From Prevotella multiformis DSM 16608 (lineage in GTDB: Bacteria; Bacteroidota; Bacteroidia; Bacteroidales; Bacteroidaceae), in assembly GCF_000191065.1 (NCBI RefSeq), contig NZ_GL872283.1, positions 825,592-889,591 of the forward strand: DNA of 64,000 bases, in the 5' to 3' direction. A program made the translations under genes and the position numbers. Below the pieces are notes generated by a model. The model did no database searches, was not told where the DNA came from, and saw only the letters and a list, made by a program, of their open reading frames with translations. Shown here in pieces: positions 8,599 through 16,458 of this stretch; position 1 is the first letter of the stretch; each line of letters starts with the position of its first letter.

Positions 8599-9651
8599 AT
8601 GGAAACTGCAAAAAAGAATCTGTTGGGAATGACACTCGGCGAATTGAAAGAGGTCGCAAAGTCGCTCGGCATGCCGGCTTTCACCGGCGGACAGATAGCC
8701 AAATGGCTCTATACGCAGCACGTCAGGTCTATTGACGAGATGACGAATATTTCAAAGGCGAACCGTGAGAAGCTGGCGGCAGCGTATGCTGTCGGCTGCA
8801 AAGACCCGACCGATGCGCAGTATTCCAAGGACGGTACCGTCAAATACCTTTTCCCAACGGAGAGCGGGAAGTTCGTCGAGACGGTGTATATCCCCGAAGA
8901 CGACCGTGCCACCCTGTGTGTTTCCTCACAGGTGGGATGCAAGATGAACTGCCTTTTCTGCCAGACAGGCAAGCAGGGTTTTGAGGGCAGCCTTACGGCA
9001 ACGGACATCCTCAATCAGGTTTATTCGCTCCCTGAACGCGACAAGCTGACGAACATCGTCTTCATGGGGCAGGGTGAACCGATGGATAACCTGGACAATG
9101 TATTGCGTGCGACGGAGATACTGACCGCCGGTTTCGGTTATGGATGGTCTCCGAAGCGTATCACGGTGAGCAGCGTGGGAGTTAAAGGAAAGCTGAAACG
9201 GTTTCTCGAGGAGAGCGACTGCCATGTAGCCATCAGCATGCACTCACCGCTCCATGAACAGCGTTCAGAACTGATGCCGGCAGAAAGGGGGATGTCTATC
9301 GAGAGCATCGTCGGTCTGCTGGCCAATTATGATTTCTCCCACCAGCGGCGCCTGTCGTTTGAATACATTGTCTTCAAGGGCGTTAACGACTCGGAAGCCC
9401 ATGCAAAGGCCATCGTGCGCCTGCTCAAAGGACTGGACTGCCGCATCAACCTCATCCGGTTTCATCCGATTCCTAATACTCCATTGCAGGGCGTTGACGA
9501 CCGGAAAATGGAGGAGTTCCGGAACTATCTGACACAGCATGGCGTCTTTACGACTATCCGTGCCAGCCGGGGGCAGGACATCTTTGCGGCCTGCGGTCTG
9601 CTTTCTACGGCAAAGGAGAAAGAAGAACGGAAGGGAAACGTAAAAGAGTAA
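8599..9651 (+). CDS. rlmN: 23S rRNA (adenine2503-C2)-methyltransferase RlmN
   Basis: Radical SAM enzyme that methylates C2 of A2503 in 23S rRNA (and A37 of some tRNAs). The 350-residue protein has the radical SAM cluster motif CKMNCLFC (Cys114, Cys118, Cys121), the SAM-binding GQGEPMDN loop, and the family's methyl-accepting cysteine near the C-terminus (RGQDIFAACGLL). The ATG at 8599 is chosen over an in-frame TTG at 8587. It is followed after 83 nt by the pdxA-like gene in the same direction, with a purine-rich minisatellite between them. Confidence 0.95.
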   Translation: METAKKNLLGMTLGELKEVAKSLGMPAFTGGQIAKWLYTQHVRSIDEMTNISKANREKLAAAYAVGCKDPTDAQYSKDGTVKYLFPTESGKFVETVYIPEDDRATLCVSSQVGCKMNCLFCQTGKQGFEGSLTATDILNQVYSLPERDKLTNIVFMGQGEPMDNLDNVLRATEILTAGFGYGWSPKRITVSSVGVKGKLKRFLEESDCHVAISMHSPLHEQRSELMPAERGMSIESIVGLLANYDFSHQRRLSFEYIVFKGVNDSEAHAKAIVRLLKGLDCRINLIRFHPIPNTPLQGVDDRKMEEFRNYLTQHGVFTTIRASRGQDIFAACGLLSTAKEKEERKGNVKE

Positions 9652-9734
9652 AAAGGGTGAAAAGATGAAAAGGCAAGACTGTAAACTTTGAAGCGTAAGT
9701 AGGAAAAGAACATAACCATACAAGATATAGAGAT

Positions 9735-10868
9735 ATGAACGAAAATAAAAAAGTCCGTGTAGCCATAACGCACGGAGATACGAACGGCATCGGCTATGAG
9801 TTGATATTCAAGACCTTCGCCGAACCGGAGATGCTGGAACTCTGCACCCCCATCGTCTACGGTTCGCCGAAGGTCGCCGCTTATCACCGAAATGCGCTGG
9901 GGATAGAGGCCAATTTCACCATTATCAAGGATGCGAAGGAAGCACAGGAGGGACGGCTCAACCTGCTTCCTGTGTTCGACGACGAGATCAAGGTGGAACT
10001 GGGCATTGCCTCTGAAGAGTCGGGAGCAGCCGGCCTCCGTGCTGTCGACCGGGCTTTGGACGACTACCGGCAGGGCTTGTTTGATGTGCTGGTGACCGCT
10101 CCCATCGACAACAACGAGCAGTTCCACTTCAGCGGGCAGAGCCGGTATATCGAGGATCATCTTGAGACGGAAGGGCAGGGCTTGTCCGTCCTCGTCGACG
10201 ACGGGCTGCGTGTAGCACTCGCCACCCGTAATCTCCCGTTGCGGCAGGTGGCGGAGTCGATCACCAAGGAGCGTATCGTCAGCAATGCCACCACGCTCTT
10301 CCAGAGCCTGCGCCGCGACTTCCGCCTATCCAATCCGCGCATTGCCGTACTCGGCCTGAATCCCAAGGCTGGCGACAACGGACTGCTGGGCTCTGAGGAA
10401 CAGGAACTTATTTCGCCGGCAATCGCCGAGCTTGTCGAAAAAGGCATCCAGGCTTTCGGACCTTATCCGGCAGACACGTTCTTCGGCTGCAGCCACGCCG
10501 AACAGTTCGACGGCATTCTCGCCATGTATTATGAACAGGGACTGTCCCCCTTCCGTACGCTCTCCGCATGCCGGGGCATCAACTATACGGCAGGACTGCC
10601 CCTTGTCCGCACTTCAGCAGAAATACCCGACAGTCTTCCGCTGGCAGGCAAGGGCGTTGCCGACGAGCTTCCCTTCCGCCATGCCGTCTACCTCGCCATT
10701 GACATCTTCCGCAACCGTGCCGAATACGATGAGCCCATGGGGAATCCGCTGCCGAAGCTTTACAAGGAGAAGCGGGATGAGAGCGACAAGGTGCGTTTCG
10801 CCATCCCGCGCAAACGTGATGACCGCACACCGCACAGTACACACCGCAATCCGAAGGAGGCGCACTGA
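9735..10868 (+). CDS. PdxA-family protein lacking catalytic motifs
   Basis: Full-length homologue (377 residues) of 4-hydroxythreonine-4-phosphate dehydrogenase, the PdxA step of DXP-dependent pyridoxal phosphate synthesis. The fold signature is clear: THGDTNGIGYEL at the start, SGAAGLRAVDRAL, FGPYPADTFF and INYTAGLPLVRTS. The metal and substrate motifs are gone: GHTE is GQSR (134-137), NPHAG is NPKAG (Lys211), MYHDQG is MYYEQG (Tyr266), and HGTA after RTS is IPDS (297-300). The C-terminus has an extra basic tail of about 30 residues. It lies between rlmN and the flippase-like gene, an order I recall from other Bacteroidales, so it is probably the positional orthologue and not an acquired paralogue. 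PdxA activity is doubtful; I therefore leave the symbol blank. Confidence 0.8.
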   Translation: MNENKKVRVAITHGDTNGIGYELIFKTFAEPEMLELCTPIVYGSPKVAAYHRNALGIEANFTIIKDAKEAQEGRLNLLPVFDDEIKVELGIASEESGAAGLRAVDRALDDYRQGLFDVLVTAPIDNNEQFHFSGQSRYIEDHLETEGQGLSVLVDDGLRVALATRNLPLRQVAESITKERIVSNATTLFQSLRRDFRLSNPRIAVLGLNPKAGDNGLLGSEEQELISPAIAELVEKGIQAFGPYPADTFFGCSHAEQFDGILAMYYEQGLSPFRTLSACRGINYTAGLPLVRTSAEIPDSLPLAGKGVADELPFRHAVYLAIDIFRNRAEYDEPMGNPLPKLYKEKRDESDKVRFAIPRKRDDRTPHSTHRNPKEAH

Positions 10869-11069
10869 TACCGGATGCCCAGGAAGTGATGGAGTCCGTG
10901 GGCTGCAGCGGCATCTTGACTGAAGGCACGGCTTCGGGCAGGCCGGCTCTCCCGGCGTTGTGCAGGCAGAGAGACCATGCCGGCGGGGGCTCCGAGGTCT
11001 TTCTTCTGTGCCAGGACGGATGTCCGCCCCCGTGAGCGTCTTGCTTGATTTCTTCGTCAGGAACTGTTT

Positions 11070-12071
11070 ATGGAAAAGAAGTATCAGAACATCTTCTTCG
11101 TCTTCGGCCTGGTCGTCCTTGTCATCATGGTGACACAGCTCGACTTCGCCGATGTGTGGCACAATCTGCAGCATGCCGGCTACTGGTTTCTTGCTGTGGT
11201 TGTCCTGTGGGCGTTGCTGTACCTCTTCAATACGTCGGCCTGGCTGACGATCATCCGCAGTCAGACCGTCGACCCGGCGGAACGGCGACGCGTTTCGTTC
11301 CTTTGGCTTTACAAGGTTACGGTGTCAGGGTTCGCACTCAATTATGCGACGCCGGGCGGACTGATGGGCGGCGAGCCTTACCGTATCATGGAGCTGACGC
11401 CGAAAATCGGGGCAGAGCGTGCCACGTCATCCGTTGTTCTCTATGCCATGACCCACATCTTCAGTCATTTCTGGTTCTGGCTTCTCTCCCTGTTCCTGTA
11501 TCTCTTCACACAGCCTGTCAGTCTCTTCATGGGTGCGATGCTCACGCTGGCCGGCGTGTTCTGCGTGTCTGCCATCTGGTTCTTTCTCACGGGCTACAGG
11601 AAAGGGCTGGCGGTACGTGTGATGAATCTTGTACGTCATCTTCCTTTCATAAAGAGGTGGGCGGGGCCGTTTGTCGCGGGTCACAAGGACGAGCTTGACA
11701 AGATAGACAGGCAGATCGCCTCGCTCCACAACCAGAATCCCCGCACGTTCCTTACCGTCGTGTTGCTCGAACTCTCCTGCCGGATCTGCAGTGCATTGGA
11801 GATTTTCTTCATCCTTCTGGTTCTACTTCCGTCTGTCAATTACCTTGACTGTATTCTCATCCTTGCTTTCACATCCCTTTTTGCCAATATGCTCTTCTTC
11901 ATGCCCCTGCAGTTGGGTGGCCGTGAGGGAGGCTTCCTCATGTCGGTCACCGGTCTGGGACTTTCCGCCAGTGCCGGTGTCTTCGTAGCCCTTCTTGTCC
12001 GCATCCGTGAACTCATCTGGACGGCTGTCGGTCTGCTGCTGATCAAGCTGGAGCGGAACAGATCCTTTTAA
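11070..12071 (+). CDS. Flippase-like / LPG synthase-type membrane protein
   Basis: Polytopic inner-membrane protein of 333 residues with about eight hydrophobic segments, starting with [18 protein letters not shown]. The segment [19 protein letters not shown] is characteristic of the lysylphosphatidylglycerol synthase transmembrane family (PF03706; also called flippase-like domain or YbhN/AglD family). Members are proposed to translocate or modify lipid-linked substrates; the soluble acyl transfer domain of true MprF is absent. The substrate here is unknown. The gene stands 201 nt after the PdxA-like gene and is followed by a 477-bp non-coding stretch. Confidence 0.8.
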   Translation: MEKKYQNIFFVFGLVVLVIMVTQLDFADVWHNLQHAGYWFLAVVVLWALLYLFNTSAWLTIIRSQTVDPAERRRVSFLWLYKVTVSGFALNYATPGGLMGGEPYRIMELTPKIGAERATSSVVLYAMTHIFSHFWFWLLSLFLYLFTQPVSLFMGAMLTLAGVFCVSAIWFFLTGYRKGLAVRVMNLVRHLPFIKRWAGPFVAGHKDELDKIDRQIASLHNQNPRTFLTVVLLELSCRICSALEIFFILLVLLPSVNYLDCILILAFTSLFANMLFFMPLQLGGREGGFLMSVTGLGLSASAGVFVALLVRIRELIWTAVGLLLIKLERNRSF

Positions 12072-12212
12072 GCCGGGTCTTGTTCGCCGGCAGCTTCCGG
12101 TGCCGTCTTCTGCTGTGCAGGTGCGTACGGGACGGCCGCTGCCCTTCTTCCTCTTGAAGCGCATGGGACGAGGCAGCCGTCAGGAGTCTCCGTTCCTGTG
12201 TATGGGACTGGT

Positions 12213-12290
12213 GTTCCCAACCGGCTGGGAATCCTGTTCCCAAGGTCTGGGAGTCCTGTTCCCAGTGCCTGGGAATCCGGTTCCCGACCC
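12213..12290. repeat. 22-nt-period palindromic array, GTTCCC family (a)
   Basis: Four successive units begin GTTCCC at 12213, 12236, 12258 and 12280, spacing 23, 22 and 22 nt. Full units read GTTCCCA, a variable core, then TGGGAATCC or TGGGAGTCC, so each unit is a small palindrome. The array is about 140 nt downstream of the flippase-like gene. The rest of the 12072-12532 gap holds nothing else that I recognise. Confidence 0.85.
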
Positions 12291-12532
12291 TCCGGCCGTG
12301 GCGGCCGGTGCGGTTTCATGTTCCGGGTAGACCGCTTTCGTCTTGTTTTCAAACTTGGCTGGCGGGTCGGGGACTTGTGTTCAAATATTGTTGACCGTAT
12401 GTAGCTGGACGACCCGGGTTGACCGCTTTCCGACTTACGGTAAAACCTGCCCGGCAGGTTCAAATAGGGCAGGAGAATCGGGGGAAAGTTGTTAAAGTCT
12501 GCCAAAATTGCAGTTTTGTCAAATATAATAGG

Positions 12533-12540
12533 TAATTTTG
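12533..12540 (+). promoter_or_regulatory. Promoter -7 element very close to a start codon
   Basis: TAATTTTG matches TAnnTTTG and ends 8 nt before the ATG of the sigma-54 activator gene. If used, the transcript would have almost no 5' leader. No -33 TTTG at the ideal distance. Confidence 0.4.
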
Positions 12541-12548
12541 TCAGTTAA

Positions 12549-13790
12549 ATGAATACAACAGAACTGCAACGAACCAAACAGCGATATAATATTGTCGGCA
12601 ACAGCGACGGACTGAACCACGCCCTGGATGTCGCCTTGCAGGTGGCGCCCACGGATCTGTCCGTGTTGATCATCGGCGAAAGCGGTGCAGGCAAGGAGAT
12701 TATCCCCCGTGTCATCCATGACAATTCTCCCCGTCGCCGCGAGAAGTATTTTGCCGTCAACTGCGGCTCCATCCCGGAGGGGACCATCGACAGCGAACTC
12801 TTCGGGCACGAGAAAGGCTCCTTCACGGGTGCCATCGGAGAGAGCGAAGGCTACTTCGGCATTGCCAACAAGGGGACAATCTTCCTCGACGAGGTGGGCG
12901 AACTGCCCCTGGCGACGCAGGCCCGGCTGCTCCGTGTGCTGGAGACCGGCGAGTATATCCGTGTGGGCGGTCAGGAGATCCGCAAGACGGATGTGCGCAT
13001 CGTGGCCGCCACCAACGTCAACATGCGCAAGGCCGTCAGTGAGGGGAAGTTCCGTGAGGATCTGTTCTACCGTCTGAATACGATTCCCATCCAGATGCCG
13101 CCGCTCCGTGACCGGGGCGAGGACATCATCCTGCTTTTCCGTCTTTTCGCCATGCAGATGGCGGAGAAGTACCGTCTGCCGAAGATTACGCTTACCGGCG
13201 AGGCACGCCAGATCATGCTGCAGTACAAGTGGCCGGGCAACGTCCGCCAGCTGAAGAACATCACGGAACAGATGTCCGTCCTCAGTGAGAAGCGGGAGAT
13301 CGACGCCGAGACATTGCTCCACTTCATCCCGCGCGACCAGGACAGCACGGAGCTGTCAACGGTGCAGCCTGCCGGTACGCATACCTACGAGAGCGAGCGT
13401 GAAATCCTCTACAAGATCCTTTATGAGCTGAGAGGGAACGTGAGCGACCTGCGGCGCGACCTCAACAATGTGCGCAAGCAGCTCGAAGAGAGCCGGCAGC
13501 TCAATGGGGCGGGCGGATTCCGGTCCGCTCCGCCGACAGTCTCCAATCTCCCCGCCACGGCGGACAGGCCGACCCTCAATCCGCCGGCCGCTATCGGACA
13601 GGTAGAGGATGCCGAGGCAGAGGAAATTTCCGAACCGGAGACCTTGAACCTGAACGATATGGGACGGCAGCTGGTGGAGAAGGCTCTGGAACGCAACAAC
13701 GGCAACCGGAAGAAGGCGGCACAGGAACTCGGCATCAGCGACCGTACGCTCTACCGGCGCATCAGGCAGTACGGATTAGACAAAGATTAA
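12549..13790 (+). CDS. Sigma-54-dependent transcriptional activator (AAA+/Fis)
   Basis: Bacterial enhancer-binding protein of 413 residues that uses ATP hydrolysis to open promoters bound by sigma-54 RNA polymerase. The AAA+ domain covers about 15-250: Walker A GESGAGKE (43-50), the sigma-54 contact loop GSFTGA (90-95, a Ser variant of GAFTGA), Walker B GTIFLDEVGEL (from about 109) and the arginine-finger region FREDLFYRLNTIPI. The C-terminus is a Fis-type helix-turn-helix (NNGNRKKAAQELGISDRTLY). There is no N-terminal receiver or sensor domain, so control must come from a partner, from its expression level or from the linker. It is followed by lptE after 11 nt, so the two are probably co-transcribed. 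The linkage to an LPS-transport gene suggests envelope control, which is inference. Confidence 0.9.
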   Translation: MNTTELQRTKQRYNIVGNSDGLNHALDVALQVAPTDLSVLIIGESGAGKEIIPRVIHDNSPRRREKYFAVNCGSIPEGTIDSELFGHEKGSFTGAIGESEGYFGIANKGTIFLDEVGELPLATQARLLRVLETGEYIRVGGQEIRKTDVRIVAATNVNMRKAVSEGKFREDLFYRLNTIPIQMPPLRDRGEDIILLFRLFAMQMAEKYRLPKITLTGEARQIMLQYKWPGNVRQLKNITEQMSVLSEKREIDAETLLHFIPRDQDSTELSTVQPAGTHTYESEREILYKILYELRGNVSDLRRDLNNVRKQLEESRQLNGAGGFRSAPPTVSNLPATADRPTLNPPAAIGQVEDAEAEEISEPETLNLNDMGRQLVEKALERNNGNRKKAAQELGISDRTLYRRIRQYGLDKD

Positions 13791-13801
13791 AACGAAGGAC
13801 T

Positions 13802-14368
13802 ATGAGAGGATTTCCGTATGCCCGCAACATGAAGAGGGCGGGGATGAGGCACGCTGCGGTCCGACCGCTGGCCCGGGGACTGGCAGCCGTCTGCCTGCTG
13901 CTGCTGACCGCCTGCGGCGTATCTTACAAATTCAATGGTGCAAGCATCGACTACAATAAGGTACACACGATACAGATTGCCGATTTCCCTATCCGTTCCA
14001 CTTATGTATGGGGACCGATGGGGCCGATGTTCAACAACCAGCTGAAGGATGTCTTCGCCAACCACACCCGCCTGCAGCAGGTGAAGCGCAATGGAGACAT
14101 GAAGATCGAGGGGGAGATCACGCAGTATCAGCAGCGGAACAAGAGCGTGTCGAGTGAAGGGTATTCGGCCCAGACGGAACTCTCCATCACGGTCAATGTG
14201 CGTTTTACGAACAACACGAATCACAACGAAGACTTCGAGCGGCAGTTTACGGCGACGGCAAGCTATGAGACGAGCCGGAGCCTGAACTCAGTGCAGGAGG
14301 AACTCGTCACGCAGATGGTGAAAGACCTTACGGACCAGATATTCAATGCAACCGTCGCCAACTGGTAG
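13802..14368 (+). CDS. lptE: LptE-family LPS assembly lipoprotein
   Basis: Outer-membrane lipoprotein of 188 residues that would plug the LptD barrel in lipopolysaccharide export. The signal peptide ends LLLLTACGVSYKFNGASIDY; Cys39 is the lipidated residue. The segment VSYKFNGASIDYNKVHTIQI and the pattern of NGD..IEGEITQYQ are typical of Bacteroidetes LptE. The long basic N-terminus suggests that translation could also start at the Met at 13829 (MKRAGMRH). It sits between the sigma-54 activator and a TPR-like gene that starts 46 nt after its stop. Confidence 0.8.
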   Translation: MRGFPYARNMKRAGMRHAAVRPLARGLAAVCLLLLTACGVSYKFNGASIDYNKVHTIQIADFPIRSTYVWGPMGPMFNNQLKDVFANHTRLQQVKRNGDMKIEGEITQYQQRNKSVSSEGYSAQTELSITVNVRFTNNTNHNEDFERQFTATASYETSRSLNSVQEELVTQMVKDLTDQIFNATVANW

Positions 14369-14414
14369 TTCTCGCCCTGCCCATCCTCACAGACCATCAT
14401 CAGCCACCACTTCT

Positions 14415-15179
14415 ATGGATATAGCCTATCTCATCCGTCATCCGGAGAATCTGAACAAGGAGACCCTCTACGGTCTCCGGAGCATGCTTGCGCTCTATCC
14501 TTATTACCAGCCGGCGCGCATCCTGCTGCTGCGGAATCTCTTTCTGCTGCACGATTCCACCTTTGATGATGAGCTGCGCCGTGCGGCAGTGTACGTCTCT
14601 GACCGGAGTACCCTCTTCCGGCTCGTGGAGGAAGCACATTACCAGCTGGCTCCGCAGCGCACGCAGAAAGGAACGTCCGGAGGGGAGGAGGCTGTGCAGG
14701 ACAGCGGGAAGGAAGACCGTACCAGTTCGCTCATCGACAACTTCCTCGAACAGATTCCCGAAGAAGAAAAGGAATCGGGAAAAGGCGGTGCTCCCCGCAG
14801 GCCGACTCCTGCCGATGCTACGGTAGACTATGTGGCCTATCTGCTGGAGAGCGAAATCGAGCAGCAGAAAGAGGCGGCCCCCCAGCTGAAAGGGCAGGAA
14901 CTCATAGACGATTTCATCTTCAACGAGGGCGGGAAGATTACCTTACAGGAAGAGACCGAGTACGAACCCGACGAACCCGACGGGGTAGAAGAGGTTGAGA
15001 ATGAGGATACTGGCTATTTTACGGAGACGCTGGCAAGAATATATATCAAACAAGGCCGTTATGAGAAGGCATTGGAAATAATTAAGCGATTAAATTTGGT
15101 TTATCCGAAAAAAAATCGTTACTTTGCAGACCAAATGCGTTTTTTGGAGAAACTGATAATAAACAACAATAAAAAATAA
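14415..15179 (+). CDS. TPR-like hypothetical protein of the lptE-secG block
   Basis: Protein of 254 residues starting MDIAYLIRHPENLNKETLYG, without a signal peptide. The N-terminal 80 residues are helical, the middle is charged and low in complexity (KEDRTSSLIDNFLEQIPEEE and an acidic stretch near 205-220), and the C-terminus has a tetratricopeptide-like motif (YFTETLARIYIKQGRYEKAL followed by KRLNLVYPKKNRYFADQ). I choose the ATG at 14415, 46 nt after the lptE stop; upstream in-frame codons overlap lptE and look non-coding. A role in protein-protein contact is likely from the TPR; nothing more specific can be said. Confidence 0.75.
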   Translation: MDIAYLIRHPENLNKETLYGLRSMLALYPYYQPARILLLRNLFLLHDSTFDDELRRAAVYVSDRSTLFRLVEEAHYQLAPQRTQKGTSGGEEAVQDSGKEDRTSSLIDNFLEQIPEEEKESGKGGAPRRPTPADATVDYVAYLLESEIEQQKEAAPQLKGQELIDDFIFNEGGKITLQEETEYEPDEPDGVEEVENEDTGYFTETLARIYIKQGRYEKALEIIKRLNLVYPKKNRYFADQMRFLEKLIINNNKK

Positions 15180-15188
15180 GACAAGAAA

Positions 15189-15575
15189 ATGTACACGTTA
15201 TTCGTAATCCTTATCGTGATTGCTGCTCTTCTGATGATAGGGGTCGTGCTGATCCAGGAGTCCAAGGGCGGCGGTCTCTCATCGAACTTCTCATCCTCTA
15301 ATGCCATCATGGGCGTCCGCAAGACCACCGACTTCATTGAGAAGACGACATGGGGTCTGGCCATCGCCATGGTCGTCATCAGTGTAGCCAGTGCTTACGT
15401 AGCACCTACCGCAGACACCGATGAGAGCGTGATCGAGAAGGCGGCGACGGAAGGCAGCACGACCAACCCCAACAACCTGCCTAACTTCGGTGCAAGCCAG
15501 CAGAAGCAGGCTGCCCCGGCTGCAAAGGGGGATGCCGCACAGGCTCCTGCTGCTCCTGCCGCACCTGCGAAATAA
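15189..15575 (+). CDS. secG: Preprotein translocase subunit SecG
   Basis: Small inner-membrane subunit of the SecYEG translocon (128 residues). It has the two hydrophobic segments (about 1-20 and 57-75), the conserved VVLIQESKGGGLSSNF loop and the NAIMGVRKTTDFIEK stretch. After residue 90 there is an Ala/Pro/Lys-rich low-complexity tail ending APAAPAAPAK, which is common in Bacteroidetes SecG. It begins 9 nt after the TPR-like gene and ends that operon. Confidence 0.9.
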   Translation: MYTLFVILIVIAALLMIGVVLIQESKGGGLSSNFSSSNAIMGVRKTTDFIEKTTWGLAIAMVVISVASAYVAPTADTDESVIEKAATEGSTTNPNNLPNFGASQQKQAAPAAKGDAAQAPAAPAAPAK

Positions 15576-15604
15576 CAGATAAATGCAAAAAAGTACGGGA
15601 AATA

Positions 15605-15636
15605 TTTGCTTGAAACAAATAAAACCCGTACCTTTG
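15605..15636 (+). promoter_or_regulatory. Full -33/-7 promoter for tRNA-His
   Basis: TTTG at 15605-15608, a 20-nt spacer, then TACCTTTG at 15629-15636. Both boxes match the Bacteroidetes housekeeping consensus. The tRNA starts 49 nt downstream of the -7 box. Confidence 0.75.
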
Positions 15637-15685
15637 CACTCGCTAAAATGAAACGGCCTTCACGGTCGTGGAAAACAGCCAACAC

Positions 15686-15760
15686 GGTGGATGTAGTTCA
15701 GTTGGTTAGAGCGTCAGATTGTGGTTCTGAATGTCGTGGGTTCGAGTCCCACCCTCCACC
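15686..15760 (+). tRNA. tRNA-His (anticodon GTG)
   Basis: Cloverleaf by eye: G-1 at 15686, acceptor GTGGATG/CCTCCAC, D-arm GTTC/GAGC, anticodon stem TCAGA/TCTGA with loop TTGTGGT (anticodon GTG), variable loop ATGTC, T-arm GTGGG-TTCGAGT-CCCAC. The extra 5' G facing C73 is the identity mark of tRNA-His. One acceptor pair (U6/C67) is mismatched. The 3' CCA is not encoded. The 3' half, from the anticodon loop on, is part of a perfect 142-bp direct repeat found again at 18197. Confidence 0.9.
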
Positions 15761-15864
15761 CTCCGAGAAACAGGCGGAAATCCTTTATGCAAAGGGTTTC
15801 CGTCTTTTTTGCTGTATAGCCCTGGGATGAGGCCGGGGTGTATGAGGCGGTACATCCGTGCCCG
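15723..15864. repeat. 142-bp direct repeat, left copy (putative att site)
   Basis: Begins GGTTCTGAATGTCGTGGG inside the anticodon arm of tRNA-His, runs through the tRNA 3' end and its terminator, and ends at GTACATCCGTGCCCG. The same 142 bases recur without a mismatch at 18197-18338. It marks the left edge of the AT-rich island. Confidence 0.9.
15775..15810 (+). terminator. Intrinsic terminator of tRNA-His
   Basis: CGGAAATCCTTT (15775-15786), loop ATGC, AAAGGGTTTCCG (15791-15802), then TCTTTTTT. The same structure is repeated at 18249-18284 in the right copy of the direct repeat. Confidence 0.85.
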
Positions 15865-16017
15865 GAAAATGCCACAAGGATTGAGACGTGCCATTACCCA
15901 CAAGCTGCAAAAGTAACCTGCGCAAGCGTTATATCTGCAACATGTACCGAATTAATGGTGCTGTATACTACCTGCTCGGACTTTCGGCAGAATGTAGATG
16001 AGTAAATGAATAAGGTT

Positions 16018-16458
16018 TCACTTTCTATGGACTTCTAACACTTTTCCTATATGGTAGGCAATCACCCAAAATGCATACTTATCTGCTCGTATCATTTCAG
16101 GGATAAATCTATACCCGTCAATCTCAACGAGAGCCGTATCACGTTCTTTTGCATAGCCTACTGCAAGATATAGTTTCGTGTATGGATACGGCTTGAATGG
16201 AAAATGACCGTTATTATAGTCATCTATCCAGTACTTTGATACATTCGGGTCTGTATGCTCTAAATCTCTTACATACCCCTCTGTATCGTTGGTATCTTTA
16301 ACAGGGTTGCCATTATCGTCCATTACCCGTTGCAAGTATTTATTAGCCGTGATACCCATCTTAATTTCTCTGAGCTCTTCTTTTTTCGTACCAGCTATTA
16401 TTTGGTCGAAATACACCTGTTTGATAGGCAGATATAAAGTGTCATTTGGTAATTTCAT
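16018..16458 (-). CDS. ASCH/PUA-like domain protein, island cargo
   Basis: Cytoplasmic protein of 146 residues. The start LYLPIKQVYFDQIIAGTKKE has the ASCH-type pattern (basic residue near the first strand, then YFdqIiaGtKkeElR), which in that superfamily forms an RNA- or nucleotide-binding beta-barrel; some members are RNases or amidohydrolases. The assignment is by pattern only. It is the last gene of the island operon: its ATG overlaps the TGA of the KilA-N gene (16455-16458), so the two are probably translationally coupled. Codon use is AT-rich, unlike the flanking chromosome. It could be an effector, a modification reader or an accessory factor; I cannot tell which. Confidence 0.6.
   Translation of the reverse strand: MKLPNDTLYLPIKQVYFDQIIAGTKKEELREIKMGITANKYLQRVMDDNGNPVKDTNDTEGYVRDLEHTDPNVSKYWIDDYNNGHFPFKPYPYTKLYLAVGYAKERDTALVEIDGYRFIPEMIRADKYAFWVIAYHIGKVLEVHRK

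Noticed and set aside
15731..15916. Small open frames running through tRNA-His and again through the right repeat (18205-18390)
   Set aside because: They translate a tRNA and its terminator; the duplication is explained by the att-like repeat.
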